Of a stretch of 64,000 bases of DNA, positions 8,068-17,063 are shown piece by piece; within the stretch, counting starts at the first letter, position 1; every line of letters starts with the position of its first letter. A program made the translations under genes and the position numbers. The notes below the pieces were generated by a model. That model did no database searches and had not been told where the DNA came from. It saw only the letters and a program-made list of their open reading frames with translations. The stretch is from Alphaproteobacteria bacterium RIFCSPHIGHO2_01_FULL_41_14 (GTDB lineage: Bacteria > Pseudomonadota > Alphaproteobacteria > UBA7879 > UBA5542): NCBI GenBank assembly GCA_001767855.1, contig MEMF01000002.1, forward strand, positions 232,893-296,892, in the 5' to 3' direction.

Positions 8068-8922
8068 TTAAGATAGAGACTCAGACAGCGGGTTCTGTTT
8101 ACTTTCTGTGCCAATGCAGTAGGGACAAGAAACATCTATTACATAAGCAGCGCTTGCATAATCTTCCTCCGTTAGGGGAGAACGACACCGAAAACAAAGT
8201 CTTGCCTTTGTTTGTTCCAAAGAAGGATTAAGTGCCACTCGATGATCGAATACGAAACAGTCACCTTCCCAGAAGGCATCACCGCATTCCTCGAAGTATT
8301 TTAAAATTCCCCCGTCAATCTGATAAACTTCTTTAAATCCTTCATTTTCTAAATGGGGAGCTGCTTTTTCACAACGCACGCCTCCTGTGCAAAAAGTAAC
8401 AATGGGTTTTTCTTTCAAGGAGGGGTCTAATTTTTTGACGGCTTCTGGGAAATCACGGAAGCTGTCGATATGAGGATTGATAGCATTTTTAAAAGTCCCT
8501 AATTTAATTTCATATTCGTTGCGCGTATCCAATAAGACAACCTCTTTCCCTGACTCAAGCCAGTCTCGCAATACGCTGGGTTTAAGATGGGGAGAGGTAT
8601 AAACTTGGGGCCTTATTTCTGGAACTCCAAAGGCAATCACTTCTTTTTTAAGACGAACAAGCATCCGATTAAAGGGCTGATGATCGGAAAGACTTTCCTT
8701 AAAGGGCATATTTTTGAACAGAGGTTCATTCTCAAAGTAGGCAATGATAGCGTCAATGGAAGAACGAGCGCCGGCTAAGGTGACATTGATGCCTTCGGGG
8801 CTTAATAAAATGGTTCCTTTAAGCCCTAATTTAAGGCAGGTGCTTTTTAATTTGGATCTTAAAGGTTCCAAATTATTTAAGGTTACAAATTTGTACGCGG
8901 AGATATTAATCACTTGTGTCAT
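8068..8922 (-). CDS. trhO: tRNA uridine(34) hydroxylase, rhodanese family (TrhO)
   Basis: TrhO hydroxylates U34 of certain tRNAs with oxygen, giving ho5U, the precursor of cmo5U/mo5U. The protein has the N-terminal domain block LKGTILLSPEGINVTLAG, then a rhodanese domain with DTRNEYEIKLGTF and the active-site loop TFCTGGVRCEK (catalytic Cys), then a Cys-rich tail (CFRCRSPLT, CPYC) that may bind metal. I take ATG 8920-8922 (MTQVINISAY) as the start because AAGGA is eight bases upstream; a longer frame adds 22 unlikely residues. Divergent from the next gene, 85 bp apart. Confidence 0.93.
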   Translation of the reverse strand: MTQVINISAYKFVTLNNLEPLRSKLKSTCLKLGLKGTILLSPEGINVTLAGARSSIDAIIAYFENEPLFKNMPFKESLSDHQPFNRMLVRLKKEVIAFGVPEIRPQVYTSPHLKPSVLRDWLESGKEVVLLDTRNEYEIKLGTFKNAINPHIDSFRDFPEAVKKLDPSLKEKPIVTFCTGGVRCEKAAPHLENEGFKEVYQIDGGILKYFEECGDAFWEGDCFVFDHRVALNPSLEQTKARLCFRCRSPLTEEDYASAAYVIDVSCPYCIGTESKQNPLSESLS

Positions 8923-9006
8923 ACTCTGATCCTTAATAAGATGTAGACAATATATAGTTAAAATAAGGTTATGGTTATGGAAAGTCAAATAGAAAGGATG
9001 CGAGCA

Positions 9007-9354
9007 ATGTGGGGAAAGATATTTGTTTTATCTTTGTTGCTAATTTTCCTAGGAGAACAGCTGGTGTTCTCAAAAAAGGATGATGTGGACAACACAGCAA
9101 CGGAAGAGGTGATGGAAGTCGATAATAAATCAAGTAATCAATGGCTTATGTATCGTATGCTGAACTATAAAACAAAAAATCCTGCGGATATAGACTACTA
9201 TCGTCGTTGGAGAAAAGAGCGACATTTAGAATGGCTTAAATTAGAATGGTTTGCCGATCATAAGAACTTAGATATACCTGGAATGGTAGACATTGGTAAT
9301 CGTAGTTCTTCATTTGTACCTGGAATGATAGATGCTGAAGAAAAAATCTACTGA
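9007..9354 (+). CDS. Small secreted protein of unknown function
   Basis: From ATG 9007 (AAAGGA eight bases upstream) the product has 115 residues with a clear signal peptide (IFVLSLLLIFLGEQLVFS). The mature part is charged and rich in Trp/Arg/Tyr (YYRRWRKERHLEWLKLEW). The tail has an internal repeat, IPGMVDIG and VPGMIDAE, visible in DNA as two copies of TACCTGGAATGRTAGA. Its last 23 bases overlap kdsD, so it probably heads the kdsD-lptC-lptA transcript. Family not recognised. Confidence 0.65.
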   Translation: MWGKIFVLSLLLIFLGEQLVFSKKDDVDNTATEEVMEVDNKSSNQWLMYRMLNYKTKNPADIDYYRRWRKERHLEWLKLEWFADHKNLDIPGMVDIGNRSSSFVPGMIDAEEKIY

Positions 9355-10309
9355 TCTTCTCTCGTATAGAGGGGTTGCCCAAGAGGTTTTGAGGCTGGAA
9401 AAAGAGGCTCTTCAGGCTCTAAGCGATAGCCTGGGAGAAGAATTTGACCGGATTGTTGATCTCTTTTTAGAAAGAGATGGCAGGATTATTGTAACGGGTA
9501 TGGGGAAAAGTGGTTTAGTTGGGCGTAAAATTGCATCTACGCTGGCCTCTACAGGATCACCTTCTTTTTTCTTACACCCTGGGGAAGCAAGTCATGGTGA
9601 TCTCGGGATGATCACTCCAAAAGATATTCTTCTAGCGCTTTCTAATTCGGGCGAAACCCAAGAGCTTGCCGATGTGATCTCTTATAGTCGGCGACATGGC
9701 ATTCCCTTGGTTTCTATAACTCAAGGGGCAAAAAGTGCTCTGGCACAAGAAGCTGATTTTACTCTTCTACTTCCAGCCTTACCCGAAGCTTGCCCGAATG
9801 GGCTCGCTCCCACGACCTCAACAACTATGATGATAGCCTTAGGGGATGCTTTGGCGATTTCTTTGCTAAAAAAGCGCTCTTTTTCTAAAGAAGATTTTAA
9901 GGCATTACATCCAGGAGGACGTCTCGGGACGCGTTTAAGACGCGTTAGAGAATTGATGCACATAGGGCGGAAGCTTCCTCTTGTTGAACACGGGGCTCTC
10001 ATGTCGGAGGCCTTGATTGAGATGAGCTCAAAAAGCTTTGGTTGTGTGGGTATTGTGAATAAAGAAGGCATTTTACAGGGAATCATTACCGACGGAGATT
10101 TAAGGCGGCATATGTCCAGTCATCTTATGGAACAAACGGTTGAGAGTGTTATGACTCTGTCTCCCAAAACAATTTCTCCAGAAATACTCTTAGAAGAAGC
10201 GCTCCACATTATGGAAGGGAAAATCACCCTTCTTTTTGTTGTGGATGAGCACCAGAAACCCATCGGTTTGCTACATATTCACGATCTATTGAGAATAGGG
10301 ATGATCTGA
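9332..10309 (+). CDS. kdsD: Arabinose-5-phosphate isomerase (KpsF/GutQ family)
   Basis: Converts ribulose 5-phosphate to arabinose 5-phosphate, the first step to KDO for lipopolysaccharide. The SIS domain shows VTGMGKSGLVGRKIASTLASTG, FLHPGEASHGDLGM and ALSNSGETQEL. LHPGGRLG links to two C-terminal CBS domains (GCVGIVNKEG...ITDGDLRRH, and LFVVDEHQKPIGLLHIHDLL). Length 325 aa is standard. It overlaps the gene before and its stop abuts lptC, giving a compact LPS operon. Confidence 0.97.
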   Translation: MLKKKSTDLLSYRGVAQEVLRLEKEALQALSDSLGEEFDRIVDLFLERDGRIIVTGMGKSGLVGRKIASTLASTGSPSFFLHPGEASHGDLGMITPKDILLALSNSGETQELADVISYSRRHGIPLVSITQGAKSALAQEADFTLLLPALPEACPNGLAPTTSTTMMIALGDALAISLLKKRSFSKEDFKALHPGGRLGTRLRRVRELMHIGRKLPLVEHGALMSEALIEMSSKSFGCVGIVNKEGILQGIITDGDLRRHMSSHLMEQTVESVMTLSPKTISPEILLEEALHIMEGKITLLFVVDEHQKPIGLLHIHDLLRIGMI

Positions 10310-10962
10310 TGTCAGCAGATCATGAGCCGCATATGGATGAAGCAATCCATAGACTTTATCGTCTCAAAAAAAACAGAAAATATTTCAAGTATATTGCCGT
10401 TGTTTTTATCGCTCTTACTTTGGGAGGGGTATTTCTGTGGCCCTATCTTGAACAAATCCCCCTTATCTTCTTTCATAAAAAATGGCTGAATGGACGCTTA
10501 GAAATAGGCAACATAGATCTTAAGAAAAAATTCATAGAGCATGCTAAATTTATAGGAGGCGGGGATCGTCCTTATATCTTGATGGCTGATCGTGCTCAGC
10601 AGGTAGGGGAAGATAAAGTTGTTCTAGAAAATGTACAGGCTCGGATTACATTGAAAAATGGAACTATGTTGTCTATCCTCTCTCAGCAAGGAGATATGCA
10701 GATCAAGAACCAAAGGCATGCAAATCTACACGGAGATGTCAATATTATTTATGAAAAGGGAGATACAGAGATTTGGACGGAGTCTGTATTCATCGACATG
10801 AAACAGGGGTTCTTAGAGACATCAGATGAAGTGGAAGGGGTAAGTCTTTATGGAGCTCTCCATGGGTCTCAAGGGATTTACATTCATCAAGACAGCCAAC
10901 TCTATAAACTTAAGGGACCGTCAGACCTTATGATCAATCGCCTAGAGAAAGAGACTCGATGA
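10309..10962 (+). CDS. lptC: LPS export protein LptC
   Basis: LptC sits in the inner membrane and passes LPS from LptBFG to periplasmic LptA. The 217-aa protein has one N-terminal membrane helix (about residues 27-47) and a beta-rich periplasmic domain of the LptC/OstA fold. Overall similarity is weak, as usual, so position between kdsD and lptA supports the call. Its 3' end overlaps lptA by four bases (ATGA). Confidence 0.85.
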   Translation: MSADHEPHMDEAIHRLYRLKKNRKYFKYIAVVFIALTLGGVFLWPYLEQIPLIFFHKKWLNGRLEIGNIDLKKKFIEHAKFIGGGDRPYILMADRAQQVGEDKVVLENVQARITLKNGTMLSILSQQGDMQIKNQRHANLHGDVNIIYEKGDTEIWTESVFIDMKQGFLETSDEVEGVSLYGALHGSQGIYIHQDSQLYKLKGPSDLMINRLEKETR

Positions 10963-11495
10963 GATATCCTATCTGGATGTGGGGCATCGCCCTGTTTTTA
11001 TCTGTATCTTCTTTGTCTCAACCTGCAGATAAGGAAGATACAGATAAGAATGAACCCATCTATATTCATGGAGACAATGGCATTGAAATTGATCGTACAC
11101 GTAAAGAGATAAGGGCCTTTAAAAATGCTTCTTTGAAGAGAGGGTCGTCCATTCTGTATGGAGATGTTATTTATGGGTACTACGTAGATACGAATGGGAA
11201 GCCTACTCTTACAAAGGTAGATGCGATTGGGAACGTGAAAGTCACAATGCCCAATAAAACCTTGAGAGCTCGGGAAGGCACCTACAGTGTTGTCAAGGAC
11301 GTTATTGTTTTCCGGGGAGATGTGCGTGTGACGGAAAAAGATAATCATTTAAAGGGATCATATGCAACCATGGATCGAAAAACAGGGCGGACTACAGTTT
11401 TAAATCATGATCCGTTAGATCCAAAAAAATCTCCTACTTCGCAAACTCAAAATCAGGTTCGGGTTCTTTTAGGAGGGGGGAAGCCTCTAAAATAG
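10959..11495 (+). CDS. lptA: LPS transport periplasmic protein LptA
   Basis: A periplasmic OstA-domain protein that bridges LptC and LptD. It has a signal peptide (first ~20 residues) and the jellyroll pattern GDNGIEIDRTRKEIRAF, ILYGDVIYGYY, LRAREGTYSV and ITVFRGDVRV-like strands. At 178 aa it is normal. LptB, which often follows, is absent; the last 62 bases overlap a convergent gene instead. Confidence 0.9.
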   Translation: MRYPIWMWGIALFLSVSSLSQPADKEDTDKNEPIYIHGDNGIEIDRTRKEIRAFKNASLKRGSSILYGDVIYGYYVDTNGKPTLTKVDAIGNVKVTMPNKTLRAREGTYSVVKDVIVFRGDVRVTEKDNHLKGSYATMDRKTGRTTVLNHDPLDPKKSPTSQTQNQVRVLLGGGKPLK

Positions 11496-12900
11496 GGTTT
11501 TTAAGGGGGAGGGGTTTTTTCATATAAGATGGCTTTTTTACGTCAAACAGATCAAGAAGGGTGGGAGCAATCTGAATGGATTCCACTTTTTCTCTGTATG
11601 GTACAGGGGTTAGACCTTTTTTATAAACAATCCAAATTCCTTTAGGCTGATGGTACCCTGTGCCAGGATCCCGCTCGATGAGAGAGAGGCCAAAATGGTC
11701 TAGAGCTAAAGGCAGGCTTCCTTTATAAATAAATTTTTTGTCTAAGGTTTCGGGTGTCACTTTTAAATTACAATTAAGAGTTGTTCCTTCTACTTTAAGT
11801 GTAAAGACGGGATGTCCATCGGGTGTGGTAAGAGAGGTGATCAAATGCTGGAAATGTGTGAGATCTTCTTTACTTTTAAAGGAAAAAGCAAAATCTGGCT
11901 GCATGGCAAGATTGTTCTTTACTTGTCCCTCATATCCCAATCCTTTATAGAATTGATCAGCATCCGTAATCCGTAATTCTCCCCTATAGTCTCCGCGGTC
12001 AATGGCTTCTTGCCCCATGCTGGATCCGATCATGAGCGTATACCCATGAGTATCAGAAAAATTTTTAAGCTTTTTGAGCTGGGTATCTGTAAGCTTCATA
12101 GCTCGAAAAATGTTGCGGGCTTTGAAGTGGTCCTCATCTCCCTCTAGGGTATAATTAAATTCCTCGGGAAAGGTGTATTTCCAATATCGATGCATAACGC
12201 TCGCAAGATGATTCGTGAAATAACACGAAAAATCAGGATGAGTTGCTTCCAATAGATGGAAATAAAAATCAAAAGAAACAGGGGCCTGGAAAATAGCTCT
12301 AATGTTACGATAGAGAGGGTTCAATCTTTCTTGAATTAACTGATTGATCAGGACAAGAGCCGTTTTAGGAGAGAATCCTAAGTCGAAGAACATCAGAACA
12401 TCTTTCATTAATCTCCAGGATAGTTTTATTTTATCGGGTGTTTTCCCCCCATCCTTTTTGGTTTGGTTTAAATTAAATCTTTGGAAAGGTTCTAAATTCT
12501 CGGGGTGTGTTTCTGAGGTTTGGGCAAATGTATCGGGGATGTAAAATCTATAATTCTTTTTGTTAGGTGGGAGAGGCCAAGATTGTAAGCTCCCAAAAAG
12601 ACCCACGGATTTTCCTGCTTTGGTTAAAAGCTCCCAAATAGGGGGATAGGTATTCTTGATTTTCTGATTGAGAAATCGAATTTTATGGGTATCGTTATAA
12701 ACGCCGCGGTGGATTGTGGGCCAAGTGCTCCAAGGGTGAAGCTCCCCAGAATCTTGAGTTTCAGTCGTATATTGATGGGAGTGTTGCAGCAATTGTCCAA
12801 GGGTAGAATGGGGACATTCTTTTGTGAAATAATCAATCACTTGCCAGGGGACTTCATTTAACTCATAGAAAATGATTTTTATATTTTGGGGATGAGGCAT
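11434..12900 (-). CDS. Alkaline-phosphatase-superfamily (phosphodiesterase-like) protein
   Basis: A 488-aa protein without signal peptide. The order of motifs fits the alkaline phosphatase/nucleotide pyrophosphatase fold: an N-terminal acidic metal ligand in FYELNEVPW, a putative Thr nucleophile in HPWSTWPTIHRG (about residues 55-66), FGSLQSW, a central helical insert, and a C-terminal LDHFGL...GYHQPKGIWIVYKKG that resembles the metal-binding HxPxG end of phosphodiesterases. Such proteins often occur with polysaccharide genes, and it lies beside the LPS operon. Substrate unknown. It starts inside the 3' end of bcp (22-base overlap) and so shares its transcript. Confidence 0.6.
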   Translation of the reverse strand: MPHPQNIKIIFYELNEVPWQVIDYFTKECPHSTLGQLLQHSHQYTTETQDSGELHPWSTWPTIHRGVYNDTHKIRFLNQKIKNTYPPIWELLTKAGKSVGLFGSLQSWPLPPNKKNYRFYIPDTFAQTSETHPENLEPFQRFNLNQTKKDGGKTPDKIKLSWRLMKDVLMFFDLGFSPKTALVLINQLIQERLNPLYRNIRAIFQAPVSFDFYFHLLEATHPDFSCYFTNHLASVMHRYWKYTFPEEFNYTLEGDEDHFKARNIFRAMKLTDTQLKKLKNFSDTHGYTLMIGSSMGQEAIDRGDYRGELRITDADQFYKGLGYEGQVKNNLAMQPDFAFSFKSKEDLTHFQHLITSLTTPDGHPVFTLKVEGTTLNCNLKVTPETLDKKFIYKGSLPLALDHFGLSLIERDPGTGYHQPKGIWIVYKKGLTPVPYREKVESIQIAPTLLDLFDVKKPSYMKKPLPLKNPILEASPLLKEPEPDFEFAK

Positions 12901-13346
12901 TTTAGAATTTCCTGTACATGATTATTTACTTTAACCGAACGCCAAACTTTTTCAATGTGTCCATTCTCATCAATTAAAAAGGTGGAACGGTTTATCCCTT
13001 TATAGGTTCGTCCATACAGGTTGTTCTCCGTTAGAGCCCCATAAGTTTGTGCAATCTCGCCTTTTGGATCCGATCCCAGAGGGAAGGGAAGCCTATATTT
13101 CTGGGAAAAATTTGCGTGGGATTTTAAAGAATCTTTTGAAATGCCGATAAGGACACAATTTTTTTGCGCAAGGTCTCGAAAGGATGATTTAAAATCGCAA
13201 GCTTCTTGGGTGCAGCCCGGGGTATTGTCTTTGGGATAAAAGTACAGAATGACCTTTTTCCCCCGATGATCTTTCAAGGCAAAAGCAGAATTTTCTCCCA
13301 CAGAAACCGTAAAATCAGGGGCAATACTTCCGTCAACCAATGCCAT
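12879..13346 (-). CDS. bcp: Thioredoxin-dependent thiol peroxidase (Bcp/PrxQ)
   Basis: A 155-aa peroxiredoxin of the BCP/PrxQ class that reduces peroxides. YFYPKDNTPGCTQEACDFK holds the peroxidatic Cys (in PGCT) and the resolving Cys five residues later, the 1-Cys-plus-5 spacing of PrxQ. RSTFLIDENGHI is the usual C-terminal strand. Divergent from the AsmA-like gene. Confidence 0.95.
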   Translation of the reverse strand: MALVDGSIAPDFTVSVGENSAFALKDHRGKKVILYFYPKDNTPGCTQEACDFKSSFRDLAQKNCVLIGISKDSLKSHANFSQKYRLPFPLGSDPKGEIAQTYGALTENNLYGRTYKGINRSTFLIDENGHIEKVWRSVKVNNHVQEILKCLIPKI

Positions 13347-13414
13347 ACATTATCCTATGTTTTTATTTAAGGCTGTGTTACGTTTCAGATGCAATATGGC
13401 GTATTGTTAAGCAT

Positions 13415-16342
13415 ATGAAAAGTAAAATAAAAAAATTCTTCCAATTTTTATTGGCCATTCTTTCTACCGTTGTCTTAATTGGGTTGGCGGGGCTTTGGCG
13501 CCTCTCTTTGAGCCCCATTAAATTTGAGGCTCACTCCCCCATCCTGCGACACATCCCCGACTCCATTCAGTTTTCAGAGATTTTTTTAAGAGCCGGTAGA
13601 TTCTATACGATTCCTGAATTGGAATTGCAAAATGTCCACTTTAAAACGAAGGAGATAGAAATTAAAGCGCCTAAGCTCTTTGCAACGTGGAACTTGTGGG
13701 ATGTTGTGAGGGGGGATCTAAGGATTTCTTCCGTTCGTTTTGAAGAGCCGGATGTAGTGGTAAACCCAGAGGCGAGGGCATCCCCAGAAGAAACCGGACC
13801 AGAATCTCTTTCTATGGGAGCGCAATTGAATGCCGTTTTCAATAGAATTCCGGTTAAATACCTTGAATTAACCCGGGCTCAAATTTCTTTTTACTATGAG
13901 GGTACCCCCCATCGAATTAATCGGGCAGATCTATATATCTTAAAACTTTCCAAATCTACTACGTTTCGATTATCAGGCTTTTTAGCAAAGGGGATGCCGC
14001 ATCCTTTTGACTTTAAACTAGAGGGGCGTGTTGATTCTGAGTCTCAAAAGGTGTCAGGCGAAATAAGATGTGAAAAAATTGTGCCTAGTGATTTACCTGT
14101 GCCAACTTTTTTTCAAGACTATACTCGGTTTTATCAAGAGCCTCTCACTATTGACGTAATTTTCAATCAGTCTCCTAAAGCAGAAACCTTTTTTGTGAAT
14201 GGAACAATCAAATTTAATTCTTTAGCGTCTTCCCCTTACGTTGTTTTCGTAAAAGCAGAACAGAAAGATCGTGACCAGTTTTCTTTGACTCTTACGTCTC
14301 CCCGTTTGACTGTTGAGGCTTTACCCAAAGTGTGGCCCTTGACTGTGGGAGAAGATATTAGAAAATGGGTATTTGACTCTCTTCTAAAGGGGACTGCTCA
14401 TAATATTAATTTGAACTTTGTCTTCCAAAATAAGAAGGATGGCAGCTCTGTGCTGGGAGACAGGAAAGGAGACTTGGATGTGGAAGGCGCATCGGTTCTC
14501 TATCTGAAGAGACTGCCTGTCATAGAAGGCCTTCGGGCACATGTGTCTTTTAATAAAGAAACAGCCTCCATTCTTGTGCACCAGGCTCATATAAAAGATT
14601 TAAAAATAATGGATTCTCCTCTGAATTTATCCCAATTTCAAGAACCAGCCTTACACCTAGAGGGAGACATCCATTTCAAAGGCCCTTTTCCCACGCTTGT
14701 TTGGTATATGACCCATGATTTCTTCAAAAAATACTTGCCAGGGAAAATGAAAGCCGGGGCAGGCCAAGTTAAAGGGGCTGTTCATTTGTCTCTTCCTCTC
14801 AAAGAGGAGACGTCCCCTAAAGAGGTGGTGGTTGATATAGATGCAACTCTTAAGAAGGGGAGCTTTTCTTTCCAATATGGGGATCAAAATCTGGTTTTGA
14901 AAAATACAGATTTAACACTGTATAAGAAGCAGGATATTTTGAAAGTTTCTGGAACGGGGAACGTGGGAGGATTTCAATCTTCCTTTTTATGGGAGGAAGA
15001 CTATCAAGAAGGCGCATCTATTAAAAGTAGAAAAAAAGTAAAAGGGTCCGGTGCTTTTAAAGGACTATTGGATATTTTGCCTCCTTTTCTTCAGGCTCAC
15101 ATTCAGACCCAAAAGGGGGGCGACGCCGTCCTGTCTTTTGCCTCAGAAGAAAACAAAGAAGGCGTTACAAAGGTAGACTTAGATTTGGATCTTACCAACG
15201 CAAGTGTTGTGTTGCCTCTCCTTAATTGGGGAAAATCTAAGGGAGAACCCGCTAAATTAGAGATTGATCTAGAAACGAAGAATAGCCGCATCTATAAATT
15301 TAAGCAATTGTCCTTCATGAGTAAGGGGCTAAAAATACAAGGCAATGTAAGATTTGATGATCAGGGCAAGGTTTCTGAGCTTTATTTTTCACCGCTTCTC
15401 ATCAATGGACTAAAGGGTGAGGGACGGGCTGTGATGAAAAATGGAATATGGGACGTAGTGGCCAAGGTTCCTCTTTTAAACTTTAACTCTGTGTTGAGTG
15501 TGTTGCAATCGCTGCAAGATCCGGAAAAGAAAAAAGACGGGGTTTCTTTGAATCTCAATTTGAAGGTTAACACATTGTTTTTCAAACAAAACTACGTTTA
15601 CAAAAATCTAGAAATCATTAGCAAAATAAGGAAAGATGATCTTCACTTCTTAAAAGTGAGCGGAGACGATCGAGGGAGTCCTTTTTCCATTCGTTACGAG
15701 CCCCACCAAGACGAGATGGTGCTTGAAGTAGAAATCCCGCGCTTAGACACATTCTTAGAGGGGTTAGATATTTCAAATCATATCAAGTCTAAGAAAGTGG
15801 AAATTCAGGCATCAAAACCTCTCAATGATTTAGAGAGTCCTATTAAAGGTAAGTTGTTTATCGAACAGCTGAGAATTCTTAATGCACCTGGATTTGCAAA
15901 GCTTTTAAGTCTGATTTCCATCGAGGGTTTGGTGCGGGCTCTAAATGGGGATGGCCTTGTCTTTACGGATAATTATGCCAAATTTGAATATAAAGACCAG
16001 CAAATCGCTTTGCGGCGTGCGCATATGATGAACAGTGCCATTGGCATTACAGCCAAAGGATATATGGATCTGAAGGGGAAGACATTAAATTTAGAGGGGG
16101 TGTTGGTTCCCGCCAACTTTTTAAACCAACTGTTAGGGAAAATCCCTCTCATTGGAACCTTGCTGACCGGCGAAAAAGACCAAGGACTTTTCTCCGTTTC
16201 TTATACAGCGAAGGGAGATATTAAAAACCCAGATATCAAAAGTAATCCTTTGGGGGTGATTGCTCCGAATATTCTGAAATCATTCTTTGAGGATTTAACA
16301 GGCGGTAAAAAACCCAAACCCACATTGGGGGTGGAATCTTAA
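13415..16342 (+). CDS. AsmA/YhdP-like giant envelope protein
   Basis: A protein of about 975 residues, with one N-terminal membrane helix (FFQFLLAILSTVVLIGLAGLW) and a long beta-rich periplasmic body, the plan of the AsmA/YhdP/TamB family. These proteins bridge the periplasm and are thought to move phospholipid to the outer membrane. The C-terminal part has the YhdP-like block FAKLLSLISIEGLV followed by GYMDLKGKTLNLEGVLVPANFLN. I take ATG 13415 (MKSKIKKF) as start; an upstream in-frame ATG adds 25 unlikely residues and overlaps bcp. No strong ribosome-binding site is seen. Confidence 0.8.
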   Translation: MKSKIKKFFQFLLAILSTVVLIGLAGLWRLSLSPIKFEAHSPILRHIPDSIQFSEIFLRAGRFYTIPELELQNVHFKTKEIEIKAPKLFATWNLWDVVRGDLRISSVRFEEPDVVVNPEARASPEETGPESLSMGAQLNAVFNRIPVKYLELTRAQISFYYEGTPHRINRADLYILKLSKSTTFRLSGFLAKGMPHPFDFKLEGRVDSESQKVSGEIRCEKIVPSDLPVPTFFQDYTRFYQEPLTIDVIFNQSPKAETFFVNGTIKFNSLASSPYVVFVKAEQKDRDQFSLTLTSPRLTVEALPKVWPLTVGEDIRKWVFDSLLKGTAHNINLNFVFQNKKDGSSVLGDRKGDLDVEGASVLYLKRLPVIEGLRAHVSFNKETASILVHQAHIKDLKIMDSPLNLSQFQEPALHLEGDIHFKGPFPTLVWYMTHDFFKKYLPGKMKAGAGQVKGAVHLSLPLKEETSPKEVVVDIDATLKKGSFSFQYGDQNLVLKNTDLTLYKKQDILKVSGTGNVGGFQSSFLWEEDYQEGASIKSRKKVKGSGAFKGLLDILPPFLQAHIQTQKGGDAVLSFASEENKEGVTKVDLDLDLTNASVVLPLLNWGKSKGEPAKLEIDLETKNSRIYKFKQLSFMSKGLKIQGNVRFDDQGKVSELYFSPLLINGLKGEGRAVMKNGIWDVVAKVPLLNFNSVLSVLQSLQDPEKKKDGVSLNLNLKVNTLFFKQNYVYKNLEIISKIRKDDLHFLKVSGDDRGSPFSIRYEPHQDEMVLEVEIPRLDTFLEGLDISNHIKSKKVEIQASKPLNDLESPIKGKLFIEQLRILNAPGFAKLLSLISIEGLVRALNGDGLVFTDNYAKFEYKDQQIALRRAHMMNSAIGITAKGYMDLKGKTLNLEGVLVPANFLNQLLGKIPLIGTLLTGEKDQGLFSVSYTAKGDIKNPDIKSNPLGVIAPNILKSFFEDLTGGKKPKPTLGVES

Positions 16343-16343
16343 T

Positions 16344-17063
16344 TTAATTCGATTGAGACTGTTTTTCAAACAAAGAAATGGCAAGTGCATTTGAAACATT
16401 GAGGGTCGGAAAATTTGGGTTGGTAGGCAGACGAATCAACTGATCGCATTTTTCCTTTGTTAGCCGACGGAGGCCTTTCCCCTCGGCCCCCATGACTAAA
16501 GCAATTTTTCCATCTAATTTTATCTTTCCCAAAACCGCTGACCCCGCCTCATCCAGCCCATAGCACCAGAATCCCTTTGTTTTCAGAAAATCTAGGGTGC
16601 TGGCTAAATTGGTCACTTCAAGGAGAGGAATAATTTCCAAAGCGCCGGACGCCGTCTTGGCTAAAATTGTACTATTCACACCAGAACTGTGATCCGTTGT
16701 CAGAATCAATGCCGTCGCGTTAAAAGCAGCGCAAGAACGCAAAATGGCTCCCACATTATGGGGGTCTGTGACTTGGTCTAAAATGACTAGCGTTGCTTCT
16801 TCATCTGGATGACTGCAGATTTCCTCGATAGAGAGAGAAGGAAGAGAAGTGGTTTCCAAAACAATTTGCTGATGCACACTTTGGGGAGGTATTTTTTGTT
16901 CGAGCTCTTTGAGGGAGATAATTTTGACAGGAGGGACATTATCCTTGAGCTCCTTAATCAACGGGTGGGTTTTAGAGGTGACATAAAGCGCTTTATGGTT
17001 GCGACGTGGATTGGACAGCGCCGCTTTGACGGTGTGAAGCCCAAAGAGAATTTGTTTGCTCAT
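16344..17063 (-). CDS. rlmB: 23S rRNA (guanosine-2'-O-)-methyltransferase RlmB
   Basis: A SPOUT-class methyltransferase that modifies G2251 in the P loop of 23S rRNA. An N-terminal RNA-binding domain (FGLHTVKAAL) precedes the knotted domain with LDQVTDPHNVGAILRSC (motif 1), LVMGAEGKGLRR (motif 2) and IRLPTNPNFPTLNVSNAL (motif 3). Length 239 aa is normal. Its ATG overlaps the pyk stop as ATGA, so it is the second gene of a pyk-rlmB unit. Confidence 0.95.
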   Translation of the reverse strand: MSKQILFGLHTVKAALSNPRRNHKALYVTSKTHPLIKELKDNVPPVKIISLKELEQKIPPQSVHQQIVLETTSLPSLSIEEICSHPDEEATLVILDQVTDPHNVGAILRSCAAFNATALILTTDHSSGVNSTILAKTASGALEIIPLLEVTNLASTLDFLKTKGFWCYGLDEAGSAVLGKIKLDGKIALVMGAEGKGLRRLTKEKCDQLIRLPTNPNFPTLNVSNALAISLFEKQSQSN